64,000 bases of DNA from AM-0621 sp964386705 (GTDB lineage Bacteria; Planctomycetota; Planctomycetia; Planctomycetales; Planctomycetaceae), in the NCBI GenBank assembly GCA_964386705.1, contig CAYLTY010000012.1, positions 1-64,000 on the forward strand, given 5' to 3'. Within the stretch, counting starts at the first letter, position 1. The number at the start of each line of letters is the position of its first letter. The notes under the pieces were generated by a model. It worked only from the letters and a program-made list of their open reading frames with translations. It was not told the origin of the DNA and did not search any database. The position numbers and the translations under genes were made by a program. This document shows positions 15,836-25,106 of this stretch, piece after piece.

Positions 15836-17464
15836 CTATTTGGCAGCCGCCTTCGGTGGCGGATCGGTTATCGCAAGGGCTCTGAACTCAGCATGTTGTT
15901 TTTGCCAGAGCGCAGCCAGTTCGCGAACCCGTTCGGGCTGGATTGCCGCCAGGTTATTCGATTCTCCTCGATCGACCTGCAGGTCGTATAATTCCCACGC
16001 AGCATCCTTACCAGCGGCCACCAGTTTCCAGTCCCCTACGCGAATCGCCCGATTGCCTTCGTGCTGCCACCACAGGCTGTCATGTTTTACGACGCCGTCA
16101 CGAGAGAACGCTGGGCGCAAACTTGTCCCCGGAGCTTTTGGCACCGGCTTGCCGTTCCACTCTTGAGTTGGCTGCACTCCGGCAACGTCAAGAATTGTCG
16201 GAACGGTATCAATCAAGTGCGACGGATTATGCCTCAGTTCCCCGCGCGCCTTGATGCCCTCGGGCCAATGCGCAATCAGCGGAGTGCTGATGCCACCCTC
16301 ATGCACCCACGTCTTGTGACGTCGAAACGGCGTGTTTGCGGTGCTTGACCAGCCCGGTCCGAGGCACAAGTACGTCGCGGCAGATCCCGCCGGAGCTTGA
16401 GGATCATGACCGTCACCCCGGACCATGATCTCCGCGCTGGCTCCGTTATCAGAAGCGAACAGGATCAGTGTGTTATCAAACGCGTTCATTGCCCGCAGTT
16501 GAGCCAGTACTCGTCCGATGTCTTGATCCATCCGATCGACCATGGCCGCATGCACCGTCATTTTCGCGGCTTGAAACTCGCGTTGCTCGTTGTTGAGTTC
16601 CGACCAGAGCCAGGGACGATTGATCTCGCCGGAGCCGAGAATCTCAAAGGCCTTCGGGAAGTGATACGGCGGACCGACATCGCGCTCCATCTGAGGCAGA
16701 GAAGCAGCTGTCAGTCCCAACCGAGAGATACGGTCAAAGCGCTGCTTCTGAATCGCGTCCCAGCCAGCTCGATAGATCTCTCGGTACTTGGCGATGTCTT
16801 CGGGCAGGGCGTGTAACGGGAAGTGAGGTGACGTGAAGCACAGGTAATGGAAGAACGGCTTGTCGGCGTGATGCTCAGCGTGCTCTTTCAGGCAGCGGAT
16901 GGCGTGATCGACCATCGCGCTTGTCGTGTAGTGACTTGGATTCGCAGCAACCTGAACGTCGTCGTCCGTGATACCATTGACTTTGAAGTAGTTATTCTGC
17001 CCGCCGCCGATTTCATAAGAATGATCGAACCCGCTCTTTAAAGGTTTGCCGTCGACGTGCCATTTACCGGAATGATACGCGCGATAGCCAGCCGGCTTCA
17101 GCAGCTCAGGCAGGAGTCGAGCCCATCCTGGACGAATGCCCTGACTGCCGCTGGGGACACCTTCCACAGTATCACGCCTGATCTGCTGCGCATAATAGCC
17201 CGTGAGTAATACAGATCGGGACGGCCAGCAACGCGCGGTATTATAGAACTGTGTAAACCGCAAACCGTTGGCGGACAGTGAGTCCAGTTGCGGCGTCTTG
17301 ATCTCACCGCCGTAGCAGCCGAGATCTGAGTATCCCAGGTCATCCGCCAGAATGACTAACACATTGGGCCGCGAAGGTTTCTTATCAACGGCCAGCGCCG
17401 AGCGGTGGCTAACGCTGGAAACGACGAGCCATGCCACAATCAGCAGTCGGATGAGACGTATCAT
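15836..17464 (-). CDS. Secreted sulfatase
   Basis: 542 residues from ATG 17464, chosen because a signal peptide follows (MIRLIRLLIVAWLVVSSVSH, cleavage near ALA). Type I formylglycine-dependent sulfatase: metal-binding Asp41-Asp42 (ILADDLGYSDLGCYGG) and the sulfatase signature Cys79-Trp-Pro-Ser-Arg, whose Cys is oxidised to formylglycine. Other core motifs are SGKWHVDG, PFFHYLCFTSPHFPLHA and FASDNGAS. It hydrolyses sulfate esters, probably on sulfated algal or animal polysaccharides, which planctomycetes use heavily. The maturation enzyme is not in the window. The DUF1501 gene lies 126 bp upstream on the same strand. Confidence 0.94.
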   Translation of the reverse strand: MIRLIRLLIVAWLVVSSVSHRSALAVDKKPSRPNVLVILADDLGYSDLGCYGGEIKTPQLDSLSANGLRFTQFYNTARCWPSRSVLLTGYYAQQIRRDTVEGVPSGSQGIRPGWARLLPELLKPAGYRAYHSGKWHVDGKPLKSGFDHSYEIGGGQNNYFKVNGITDDDVQVAANPSHYTTSAMVDHAIRCLKEHAEHHADKPFFHYLCFTSPHFPLHALPEDIAKYREIYRAGWDAIQKQRFDRISRLGLTAASLPQMERDVGPPYHFPKAFEILGSGEINRPWLWSELNNEQREFQAAKMTVHAAMVDRMDQDIGRVLAQLRAMNAFDNTLILFASDNGASAEIMVRGDGHDPQAPAGSAATYLCLGPGWSSTANTPFRRHKTWVHEGGISTPLIAHWPEGIKARGELRHNPSHLIDTVPTILDVAGVQPTQEWNGKPVPKAPGTSLRPAFSRDGVVKHDSLWWQHEGNRAIRVGDWKLVAAGKDAAWELYDLQVDRGESNNLAAIQPERVRELAALWQKQHAEFRALAITDPPPKAAAK

Positions 17465-17590
17465 CGATCGATCCTTGGTCAGCGCGAGTTGGTCCGTCCG
17501 AACGAATATCGAAAGGACCCTTATAGAGTTCCGGCACCGGCCTGCGCAGTGTTTTAGGCACACAGAATTCAAGCGTTCCGCGCGAAATCA

Positions 17591-19015
17591 TCAACCGCGG
17601 ACTGCGGCGCGTTCTAGAAGGTCGCCGATAACTCGGCCGTGAACGTCGGTCAGGCTGACATCTCGGCCGCCGAAGCGAACGGCGAGGCGTTCATGATCCA
17701 GCCCCAACTGGTGCAGAATGGTGGCGTGGACGTCGTGAATTTCGACGGGATTTTCCGCGACCGCATTGCCGAAATCGTCGGTTGCCCCGTAAGCGTAACC
17801 GCCTCGGAACCCGCCACCTGCGAGGAAGATGCTATACCCGTTGACGTGATGATCGCGGCCGCAGTTCTCGTTGATGGCGGGCGTGTGCGGCGTGCGACCC
17901 ATCTCACCGCCCCACAGGACAATGGTGTCATCCAGCAAGCCACGTTGCTTGAGATCCTGAATCAGCGCTGCGACCGCCTGATCGGTGATCAGTGCATTTT
18001 CGGAGTGGTGCTTGCGGATCTGGCCGTGCTGATCCCACGGGGAATTGTTGGCGTGAGTCAGCGGGCAAGTGATTTCGACGAACCGCACTCCCGCTTCGAC
18101 AAGTCGCCGCGCTCGCAGGCATTGCAGGGCGTAGTAACGCTGATAGTCGTTCGAACTGTCTAGCCCGTACGCCTGCTGAGTGGCCGCGGTCTCTTGGGTA
18201 ACGTCAGCCAGATGCGGCACTGCAGCCTGCATGCGAAAAGCGGTTTCATAATTTCGGATCGCGGATTCAACCGGACTGGAACCCGTCGACGCGGCAAACT
18301 CCGTGTCCTGATCTCGCAGCAGGGCCAGCTTGTGACGCTGAATGGCCAGCGTGTCGCTCGGCTGAATGTTGTCGACGGGCATGCCCTTCGCGCGGAGGAC
18401 TGTCGCTGAGTGAGTAGCTGGCAGGAACGCCGCCGAAAAGTTCTCGAAGCCGCCGTTGGGAATCCAGTCGTTGTTGAGCAACACGTAGCCCGGCAGGTCA
18501 TGGTTATCGGACCCAAGTCCGTAGGAAACCCAGGAACCGAGGCTCGGCGCACCGCCGGTGACTCGGCCAGTGTGCAGCAGCAGGTTCTGCTGACCATGCA
18601 GCGGCTGGCGACCGACCATCGACTTCACGACACACAGGTCGTCCGCGCAACGGGCCAGATGCGGAAACAGATCGCTGACCCAGAGGCCGCTTTCGCCGCG
18701 CTGACGGAATTCCCAGGGGCTGCCAAACCAGACTCGGTTGGCGCTGCTCTGCGACAGTTTGGAAACCGCCTGTTGGCCGATGGCCTGCCCCTGATGTTTC
18801 GTCAGTAGAGGCCGATAATCCAGCGAATCGACATGGCTGGGACCGCCATCCATGAAGCAGAAGATGACGTGTCGAGCCCTTGCCAGATGATGAGCGATCG
18901 TCCCCGAAGGTTCAGACGCCGCGGCCGCCGATCGCGCCGCCAGATCCGCGAAGGCGAGCCAGCCAAATCCAGCAGAGGCATTCTGCAGCCAGCGGCGACG
19001 GCTCATCAGCGGCAT
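17591..19015 (-). CDS. DUF1501 domain-containing exported protein
   Basis: 474 residues. A twin-arginine-like signal (MSRRRWLQNASAGFGWLAFA) is followed by the DUF1501 domain, an alkaline-phosphatase/sulfatase-like fold: ARHVIFCFMDGGPSHVDSLD at the start, VKSMVGRQPLHGQQN, and near the C-terminus WGGEMGRTPHTPAINENCGR and GRDHHVNGYSIFLAGGG. These motifs hold the expected metal-binding Asp, Glu and His residues. In planctomycetes DUF1501 genes usually pair with DUF1549/DUF1553 cytochrome genes; here the neighbour downstream is a sulfatase instead. Biochemical function is not established for the family. Confidence 0.93.
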   Translation of the reverse strand: MPLMSRRRWLQNASAGFGWLAFADLAARSAAAASEPSGTIAHHLARARHVIFCFMDGGPSHVDSLDYRPLLTKHQGQAIGQQAVSKLSQSSANRVWFGSPWEFRQRGESGLWVSDLFPHLARCADDLCVVKSMVGRQPLHGQQNLLLHTGRVTGGAPSLGSWVSYGLGSDNHDLPGYVLLNNDWIPNGGFENFSAAFLPATHSATVLRAKGMPVDNIQPSDTLAIQRHKLALLRDQDTEFAASTGSSPVESAIRNYETAFRMQAAVPHLADVTQETAATQQAYGLDSSNDYQRYYALQCLRARRLVEAGVRFVEITCPLTHANNSPWDQHGQIRKHHSENALITDQAVAALIQDLKQRGLLDDTIVLWGGEMGRTPHTPAINENCGRDHHVNGYSIFLAGGGFRGGYAYGATDDFGNAVAENPVEIHDVHATILHQLGLDHERLAVRFGGRDVSLTDVHGRVIGDLLERAAVRG

Positions 19016-19409
19016 GATGGAAACTCACAGTGAGTGGAAGAATCGGGTTGGTGCAGGAGCGACTAGCATCATCGAACGTACACAGAAACGGAATCGCAGG
19101 GAGGACACCGGAGAAGTTTACAAGAGCCACGGATTGAACACAGATGAAACATGGATGAGTCTGTGTTTTGTGCCGCCCAGACGGCGAGGCCGGTTTCAGA
19201 ACCTTTTCATTGCATCTTCATCGGCGAACACACCTAATTTGTGCTGACGGCGCCTGACAGATCAGGATGAAGCCTGTAGCAATCTGCAAAGCGGCTCGAT
19301 CGCCTGAGCCCCAAATTGCGGCAGAAAGTTCGAAACTCCGACCAGTTTCTGTGGTTCAATGGGAGCCCGATTAACTCTTCAAACTCTTCTTGGCAGGAAA
19401 GACTTCATC
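19016..19409. other. Divergent intergenic region
   Basis: 394 bp between the DUF1501 gene (minus) and the EF-hand gene (plus). It contains CCACGGATTGAACACAGATGAAACATGGATGAG at about 19125-19155, which resembles short A/G-rich ACGGATGAACACAGAT repeats seen in other planctomycete-like genomes, but only one copy is present. Promoters for both genes must be here. I see no clear boxes or coding frame. Confidence 0.4.
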
Positions 19410-20732
19410 ATGAAACGCTTTGGCTTGCTCGCGGTGCTGCTCGCTTCGGGCGCGGTGGCATTTACTCAGGATGGTCCTAAACCGGACGAACTCTTCAAGC
19501 GACTGGACAAGAACAGCGACGGCAAGGTCGTGAAGGATGAAGTGCCGGAAGATCAGGTGCGCTTCTTCGAACGACTGGTGCGACTGGGTGATGACGACAA
19601 GAACGGCGAGCTGACGCTCGCAGAGTTCACGAAGGCCAGTTCCGAAGAACCGCGTCGCCCCGAAGGCGGCGGACCCGGGGCGGAAGGTCGCGGACCCGGT
19701 CCAGGTTTCGACGCCAAGCAGATCTTTGAGCGTATGGATCGCAACGGCGACGGCAAGGTGACTCGCGAAGAGCTGCCTGAGTTCGCTCGCGAGCGCTTCG
19801 GCCGGCTGTTTGATGAGCTGAAGAAGGACTCGATGACCTACGAGGACTTCCAGAAGATGCGTGAGCGCCTCGGGCCTCCACCAGGCGCTGGCGGCGGCCA
19901 GCCTGGACAGCCCGGCGGACAGGGACGCGGCTTCGGCGATCCTGAAGAGAACTTCAAGCGGCTCGATACGAACGGCGATGGCAAGTTCACTCGGGCCGAA
20001 ATACCCGAGCAGGGCCGCCGCTTCCTGGAGCCGATGTTTGATCGACTCGGCAAAGACGAAATCACCAAGGCTGACTTCGTTCGGCTGGCTGAACAGTTCC
20101 GTGGCCAGCGTGAGGGCGGAGGCAACCCTGCTGGCGGACGTCCAGATGGTGCCCGACCTGACAGTGAGCGACGTCCGGAAGGAGGCCAGCCGCCGCGTGA
20201 CGGAGAACGCCGTCCGCTGCCACGTTTCTTCCAGCTGCTGGATAAAGACAACAACGGCAAACTGAGCAAGTCCGAGCTGGAGCGCATCGGCACGCTGATC
20301 GCGGAACTCGACCGCAATAATGATGGCGACCTGGATCAAGCAGAATTGCTGGGGCCACCTCCAGGAGGCGGACCTGGCCCCGGTCGGGAAGGTGATCGCC
20401 CGCGTCCAGATGGCGAGCGTCCACGCCCCGACGGCGAAGGACGTGATCGTCCGCGACCAGAGGGGGATCGACCCGGTGCGGGTCGGCCTGAGGGTGATCG
20501 CCCGATGCCACGCGGTGAAGGCAATCGTCCCGAAGGCGATGGTCAGCGCCGCGATGAGCTGTTCAACCGCATGGACAAGAACGGCGACGGCAAGCTGAGC
20601 AAGGACGAAGCTCCTGACCGTCTGCGTGAAAACTTTGACCGCGTCGACAAGAACAAAGACGGTTTCGTCGATCGCGCCGAGCTGCGTGAGCTGTTCGAAC
20701 GCGGCGAAGGCGACCGCCCGAAACGCGATTAG
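19410..20732 (+). CDS. Secreted EF-hand calcium-binding protein
   Basis: 440 residues from ATG 19410 (GGCAGGAAAG upstream), with a short signal peptide (FGLLAVLLASGAVAF). Eight EF-hand loops of 12 residues can be placed: 33-44, 61-72, 110-121, 186-197, 278-289, 301-312, 389-400 and 413-424; seven have good D-x-[DN]-x-[DN]-G spacing and a terminal Glu, while 61-72 (DDDKNGELTLAE) fits less exactly. They are linked by Gly/Pro/Arg-rich low-complexity spacers, with PRPDGER-like repeats at 329-378. Such proteins are common in planctomycetes; likely roles are calcium buffering or calcium-dependent cell-surface adhesion, which is inference. A strong terminator follows. Confidence 0.9.
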   Translation: MKRFGLLAVLLASGAVAFTQDGPKPDELFKRLDKNSDGKVVKDEVPEDQVRFFERLVRLGDDDKNGELTLAEFTKASSEEPRRPEGGGPGAEGRGPGPGFDAKQIFERMDRNGDGKVTREELPEFARERFGRLFDELKKDSMTYEDFQKMRERLGPPPGAGGGQPGQPGGQGRGFGDPEENFKRLDTNGDGKFTRAEIPEQGRRFLEPMFDRLGKDEITKADFVRLAEQFRGQREGGGNPAGGRPDGARPDSERRPEGGQPPRDGERRPLPRFFQLLDKDNNGKLSKSELERIGTLIAELDRNNDGDLDQAELLGPPPGGGPGPGREGDRPRPDGERPRPDGEGRDRPRPEGDRPGAGRPEGDRPMPRGEGNRPEGDGQRRDELFNRMDKNGDGKLSKDEAPDRLRENFDRVDKNKDGFVDRAELRELFERGEGDRPKRD

Positions 20733-20782
20733 TTGCAGGTGTCACGAAAGTCAGTCGGTGAGAGTTTTCACTCCAAATCCTG

Positions 20783-20814
20783 AAGCGAGGCAGTCTGGAC
20801 TGCCTCGCTTTTTT
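20783..20814 (+). terminator. Intrinsic terminator of the EF-hand gene
   Basis: GCGAGGCAGT and ACTGCCTCGC around a CTGG loop, flanked by AA and a run of six T. It lies 50 bp after the stop codon. Confidence 0.88.
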
Positions 20815-21264
20815 CTTGCGCAGAAGCCGGAAAGCAAATTCTCTAAGTCGCTGATTGTTTCGCAATCAGAACGGGTTTCAGAGCCATCGATCCAAAACAC
20901 GAGCCGTCCCGCCAAGAATCGTTCTGATCGTGGAGCGATCAGCGACATTCCGCCGTTGCCGAATGGCATCAGGCCCGACCATTGAGTGCTGCCGACCAAC
21001 TGCTGACGGTCACCAAAAATCTCCGTTTAGCGAGCAATCAGTTAAGAAGTTGATGGCACGGGGTTTTAACTGCCTCTTAGAATCAGAAGGCTCGGCAAAG
21101 TTTTCCAATTGGAACGGCTGGGCAATTCGCTCAAGAGGAGCACGAGTTCGCAGCGGTTTCCGAATTTCGACGTCGAAGCAGTCACGGGCTGAGCGGTCGA
21201 AGAGCAGGAAACGGCTGACGCGCGGTCGCCATCACACTTTTTTCCACACTCAAGGACCGGACAC
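20815..21264. other. Intergenic region with a short shared repeat motif
   Basis: 450 bp before the metalloprotease gene. GTTCTGATCGTGGAGCGATC followed by AGCGAC (20921-20946) matches 31016-31041 at 23 of 26 positions, and its last 15 nt recur exactly, inverted, at 24388-24402 at the edge of palindromic repeat copy C. Open frames here look non-coding. The promoter of the protease gene is expected here, but I cannot place it. Confidence 0.45.
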
Positions 21265-24200
21265 ATGCGACGCTTCCTGGCAAAAGCTGCCTGGGGGGTT
21301 GGCCTTGTTGCCACAGCAGGCCTCATCCCCGAAGTCACGTTAGCCCAGACGACCTCTACCGCACGACCGGATTATCCGCCGTCTTCCCAGGTTCTCGGTG
21401 ACTTCAAGCAGATCCCCATGCTCACGGACGAAGACCGTCCGGCATTGTGGAATCTGTATAAGCACCTGAAGGAAGAACGCGTTCTGGCCGAACTGTCTCC
21501 ACAGTATCTCGGTCAGAAGTATTATATCGCCCCGACGGTTTCGTCCGGTGAAATGTATGCCGGTCTGCAGGGCGAGCCGCTGTTCGTCTACTGGCGCAAG
21601 TACGGCACCCGGCTGGCGCTGATGTCGCCGAATATCGAGATCCGCACCAGCGGCGATGCCGAAGCTCAGTCGTCGGTCAATCGCCTCTTCACCGACCGCG
21701 TGCTGCTGGAAGTACCGATCGTCACGATGGGACCTCAGGGCGGCCCGATCATCGACCTGACGTCGATGCTGCTGAATAACTCGGCCCTGTTTTTTGGCGG
21801 CGGTTCCCGCTTCAGCAACAGCGGTTATCGAGTCAGCAATCCGAACCTCATCACCCACAAAAAGGTGAAGGTCTTCCCGGAGAACGTGGAAGTCGCGATC
21901 GAAGGCCCGATGGGCACCGGCCAGTTGAAGACGCTGCACTTTTCGATCAGCGTGATCAACTCCAACCCGTCGTATCAACCGCGCGCCGCGGATTCGCGAA
22001 TCGGTTATTTCACCACGACGTATTCGGACTACGGCAAGTATAAAGAGCACGATAATACCGTGCGTTATATCAATCGCTGGCACCTGGCAAAGCGCGATCC
22101 GTCGCTGAAGCTCAGCCCGCCAGTGAAGCCAATCCGGTTTATCCTCGAATCGACCGTCCCGGTCCGTTATCGCCGCTGGGTGGCTCAGGGCGTCAACTAC
22201 TGGAACAAATCGTTCGAGAAGGTTGGCATTCTGAACGCGATCGAAGTGGATTATCAGGACGCTCAGACCGGCCGTAATATGAAGCTGGACCCTGAGGACG
22301 TACGGTATAATTTCGTTCGCTGGCTGAATAATAATCAGGGCACCGCGATCGGACCCAGCCGAGTCAATCCGATGACCGGCGAGATCCTGGATGCGGACAT
22401 CATCCTGACCGACGGCTGGATTCGTCACTACTGGAAGCAGTTTGAAGAGATCCTGCCCGCCGTGGCGATGGAAGGCTTCAACGCCGAAGCTCTGGCCTGG
22501 TTCGCGACGCATCCCAACTGGGACCCGCGCGTGCGATTGGCCAGCCCCGGTCAGCGACCGGAAATCATGCGTCAGATTCAGCGCGACTCGCTGTTGCCGC
22601 TGGCTGGTCATGAAGGCGGTCGCGTCGATCCCAAGCTGATCGGCGATGACACCTTCGATGGCCTCATCGGTCAGCGCAGCCAGACGAACGGCCTGTGCCT
22701 CGCGGGAGACGGCCTGCGACTGGACCTCGCCCTGATGCAGATGGAACTGGCCATGGCGCAGTTCGATGCCGATGAAGTCGCTCTGCAGGCTCCGGCCGCT
22801 GGCGGCGAGAAGAAGGAAGAAAAGAAAGAAGAGAAGAAGGACGAACCCAAGAAACCTGAAGAGGCGATGCTGGACGGCATGCCTGAGTCCTTCATCGGTC
22901 CGCTGCTGGCCGAACTGGTGGCTCACGAAGTCGGCCATACGCTGGGTCTGCGTCACAACTTCAAGGCGTCGAGCGTCTATGACCTGAAGCAGATCAACTC
23001 GGACGAGCTGAAGGGCAAGAAGCCGTTGTCGGGATCGGTGATGGACTACATCCCCGTGAACTTCAACGTCAGCGGCGGCGAGAAGCAGGGCGACTGGACC
23101 ATGATCGGCGTCGGTCCTTACGACGAGTGGGCCATTGAATACGGCTACACCATCGGCGGTGACCTCAAGCAGATTCTGGCCCGCGTCAATGAGCCGGAAC
23201 TGCTCTACGGCACGGATGAAGACGTCGGTGGCGCTGACCCACGGTCACGCCGCTACGACTTCTCCAAGAACCCGCTGGACTACGCGAACGATCAGGTTCG
23301 CCTGCTGAAGAAGGAACGCGAGCGCTTGCTCAAGGCCTTCGTGAAAGACGGTGAAAGCTGGGCGCGCGCCCGTCAGGGTTATGAACTGACTCTGGCTCTG
23401 CAGACGCGTTCGATCAGCATGATGTCCAACTGGGTCGGCGGTTCGTTCACCAGCCGTGCGAAGAAGGGCGATAAGGACGCTCCGAAGCCAATCGAAGTCG
23501 TGGCTGTGGATCGTCAGCGAGCCGCGCTGAAGTTCGTCATCGACAACACGTTCGTCGACGACGCCTTCGGTCTGACTCCTGAATTACTTCAACACTTGAA
23601 CGTCGAGAAGTGGCTGGACGCCGGCGACCGCGCCTTCCGCGACGAAGAGTCGTGGCCAGTTCACGATCGTATCATCGGCATTCAAGCATCGGCCCTGTCG
23701 ATGCTGCTGAGCCCGACCACGCTGCGTCGCGTGTATGACAACGAGATGCGGATTCCGGCTGATCAAGATGCCGTCACGTTGCCGGAAGTTCTGACGTCGA
23801 TCACGGATTCCCTGTGGACCGAACTGAAGGACAACCCGACGAAGCAGCACACGGCCCGCGTGCCGATGGTGACCAGTCTGCGAGCCAACCTGCAGCGTGA
23901 GCACGTTGATCACCTGATCGACCTCGCGGTGCCCGGCCCGCTGACGACGGAAGCCTACAAGCCGATCTCGAACCTCGCGTCGATGGAACTCACCCGAGTC
24001 CTCGAACGAGTCAATCGCGTGCTCGGCGAGGCCAAGGAGAAGGTTGATCCTTACACGATCGCCCACCTGGAGAAGATGAAGGAGAAGATCCAGAAGACCA
24101 AGGACGGCCAGTTCATCTACAACGCCAAGGACATTGGCGGTGGTGGACTCGGCGGGATCATCTTCTTCGGCCAGGACAAAGTTCCTCAAGTCGGTCCGAC

Positions 24201-24288
24201 GACGTCCAATGATTTCCCGGCCTTGGTAGTACCACAACCACAGCCGGTGCAACCCACGACGCCACCAGCAGCCACTCCGGCTCCGTAA
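21265..24288 (+). CDS. Secreted metzincin-type zinc metalloprotease
   Basis: 1007 residues with a signal peptide (LAKAAWGVGLVATAGLIPEV, cleavage near LAQ). The catalytic site is HEVGHTLGLRH (His554, Glu555, His558, His564), the extended HExxHxxGxxH of metzincins, followed by a Met-turn-like SVMDY. The N-terminal part (EPLFVYWRKYGTRLALMSPN, NRWHLAKRDPS, GVNYWNKSFEKVGI) matches the DUF5117/DUF4953 layout of large secreted bacterial zinc proteases. A Lys/Glu-rich insert (KKEEKKEEKKDEPKKPEE) sits just before the zinc site at about 514-532. The tail is Pro/Ala/Thr-rich. Expected role: extracellular or periplasmic protein degradation. Confidence 0.92.
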   Translation: MRRFLAKAAWGVGLVATAGLIPEVTLAQTTSTARPDYPPSSQVLGDFKQIPMLTDEDRPALWNLYKHLKEERVLAELSPQYLGQKYYIAPTVSSGEMYAGLQGEPLFVYWRKYGTRLALMSPNIEIRTSGDAEAQSSVNRLFTDRVLLEVPIVTMGPQGGPIIDLTSMLLNNSALFFGGGSRFSNSGYRVSNPNLITHKKVKVFPENVEVAIEGPMGTGQLKTLHFSISVINSNPSYQPRAADSRIGYFTTTYSDYGKYKEHDNTVRYINRWHLAKRDPSLKLSPPVKPIRFILESTVPVRYRRWVAQGVNYWNKSFEKVGILNAIEVDYQDAQTGRNMKLDPEDVRYNFVRWLNNNQGTAIGPSRVNPMTGEILDADIILTDGWIRHYWKQFEEILPAVAMEGFNAEALAWFATHPNWDPRVRLASPGQRPEIMRQIQRDSLLPLAGHEGGRVDPKLIGDDTFDGLIGQRSQTNGLCLAGDGLRLDLALMQMELAMAQFDADEVALQAPAAGGEKKEEKKEEKKDEPKKPEEAMLDGMPESFIGPLLAELVAHEVGHTLGLRHNFKASSVYDLKQINSDELKGKKPLSGSVMDYIPVNFNVSGGEKQGDWTMIGVGPYDEWAIEYGYTIGGDLKQILARVNEPELLYGTDEDVGGADPRSRRYDFSKNPLDYANDQVRLLKKERERLLKAFVKDGESWARARQGYELTLALQTRSISMMSNWVGGSFTSRAKKGDKDAPKPIEVVAVDRQRAALKFVIDNTFVDDAFGLTPELLQHLNVEKWLDAGDRAFRDEESWPVHDRIIGIQASALSMLLSPTTLRRVYDNEMRIPADQDAVTLPEVLTSITDSLWTELKDNPTKQHTARVPMVTSLRANLQREHVDHLIDLAVPGPLTTEAYKPISNLASMELTRVLERVNRVLGEAKEKVDPYTIAHLEKMKEKIQKTKDGQFIYNAKDIGGGGLGGIIFFGQDKVPQVGPTTSNDFPALVVPQPQPVQPTTPPAATPAP

Positions 24289-24322
24289 TACCGGATGATA
24301 CTGCTTGTGACCGATGAGTAAT

Positions 24323-24366
24323 AAACGCTCCTTACCTCTCCAGGTAAGGAGCGTTTTCTTTTTTTA
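24323..24366 (+). terminator. Intrinsic terminator of the metalloprotease gene
   Basis: AAACGCTCCTTACCT and AGGTAAGGAGCGTTT form a perfect 15-bp stem with a CTCC loop, then TTCTTTTTTT. It is 35 bp after the stop codon. Confidence 0.92.
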
Positions 24367-24392
24367 GTGTTTCCAATGCCCCCATAGTCGCT

Positions 24393-24444
24393 GATCGCTC
24401 CCCTCGCCCCGCTTGCGGGGAGAGGGGCTGGGGTGAGGGGCGAT
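24393..24444 (-). repeat. GC-rich palindromic repeat, copy C (inverted)
   Basis: GATCGCTCCCCTCGCCCCGC, then TTGCGGGGAGAGGGGCTGGGG and TGAGGGGCGAT. It is the reverse complement of the copy A/B layout with a changed loop. Its left flank GTCGCTGATCGCTCC is also part of the motif at 20921-20946. Confidence 0.78.
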
Positions 24445-24590
24445 TTCACCCATCGTTCGCTGATACCCTTCAAACCCCATGTCACAAATGCTTCCGCTCG
24501 GCAAACAGCCTTGTTGAAGACGGAGACCAATCGCAGAATCCATCCATTCTAACTTTGCTTTTGCGGGCCGGCAAATCTGGTAGTCATGGA

Positions 24591-24646
24591 TAGCGCCGCC
24601 CCGCCCCCCCGCCCCCTCTCCCCGCACGCGGGGCGAGGGGAGATTG
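24591..24646 (+). repeat. GC-rich palindromic repeat, copy D (diverged)
   Basis: AGCGCCGCCCCGCCCCCCCG, then CCCCCTCTCCCCGCACGCGG and GGCGAGGGGAGATTGTC. It is forward, about 150 bp from the inverted copy C, with a diverged left half but intact hairpin arms. Confidence 0.7.
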
Positions 24647-24698
24647 TCATGCGAATCTCATTGTGATTATCAATAAACGCATTGGCTGAGCACATTTC

Positions 24699-25106
24699 AT
24701 GCTTGCTTCCATAGCTGAGCAATTTGTTCCGACTCGTGCAGTGTTCGTCAGCGATGGCGAGCATCCGCGGCGTCTCGATGTACGCGTCGCTTGTGACCGT
24801 GGGCGGCTCACCATTGTCTGGGTAACTCACTATGGAACTCGCCACGCTGAGCAACGTTTAGTGTTCTACAAGTCACGGCTGCGAGGCATCAGTCTTCGAC
24901 TGCTTTCGAGCCTTGTTGCCTCGTTCTGGGAAGCACTTCCTATTTCGGTGCACTCCATCTCCCTGCGACGCGCTCGCGGAAAACGGCCGCGACTTTCGAT
25001 CGATCCGCCCTGGCCCTGGGACTTCACAATCTACCTGTACCAATCAGCCGACTTCGATGTGCAGTCTGCGGGGCAATTACTCACGAACAACGAGATCATG
25101 TTGTAG
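24699..25106 (+). CDS. Small hypothetical protein
   Basis: 135 residues from ATG 24699. The sequence alternates plausible strands (RRLDVRVACDRGRLTIVWVT) with charged turns and ends DFTIYLYQSADFDVQSAGQL. There is no signal peptide, membrane helix or known motif, and no clear ribosome binding site. It sits after two palindromic repeats and before the DUF2459 lipoprotein gene. It may be a genuine orphan gene or a chance frame; the Arg-rich middle (RRARGKRPRLSI) is what GC-rich non-coding DNA often gives. Confidence 0.42.
   Translation: MLASIAEQFVPTRAVFVSDGEHPRRLDVRVACDRGRLTIVWVTHYGTRHAEQRLVFYKSRLRGISLRLLSSLVASFWEALPISVHSISLRRARGKRPRLSIDPPWPWDFTIYLYQSADFDVQSAGQLLTNNEIML

Noticed and set aside
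19125..19155. Possible direct repeat of the ACGGATGAACACAGAT type
   Set aside because: Only one imperfect unit is present in the window, so no repeat array can be claimed.
20337..20530. CRISPR-like array suggested by repeated CGTCCAGATGGCGAGCG-type units
   Set aside because: The repetition is in frame and encodes PRPDGER-type linker repeats of the EF-hand protein; spacers are not distinct.
21340..22956. Long 538-codon minus-strand frame opposite the metalloprotease
   Set aside because: It is an antisense shadow of a GC-rich gene: His/Arg/Gln-rich, no domain, while the plus strand holds a complete protease with its zinc site.
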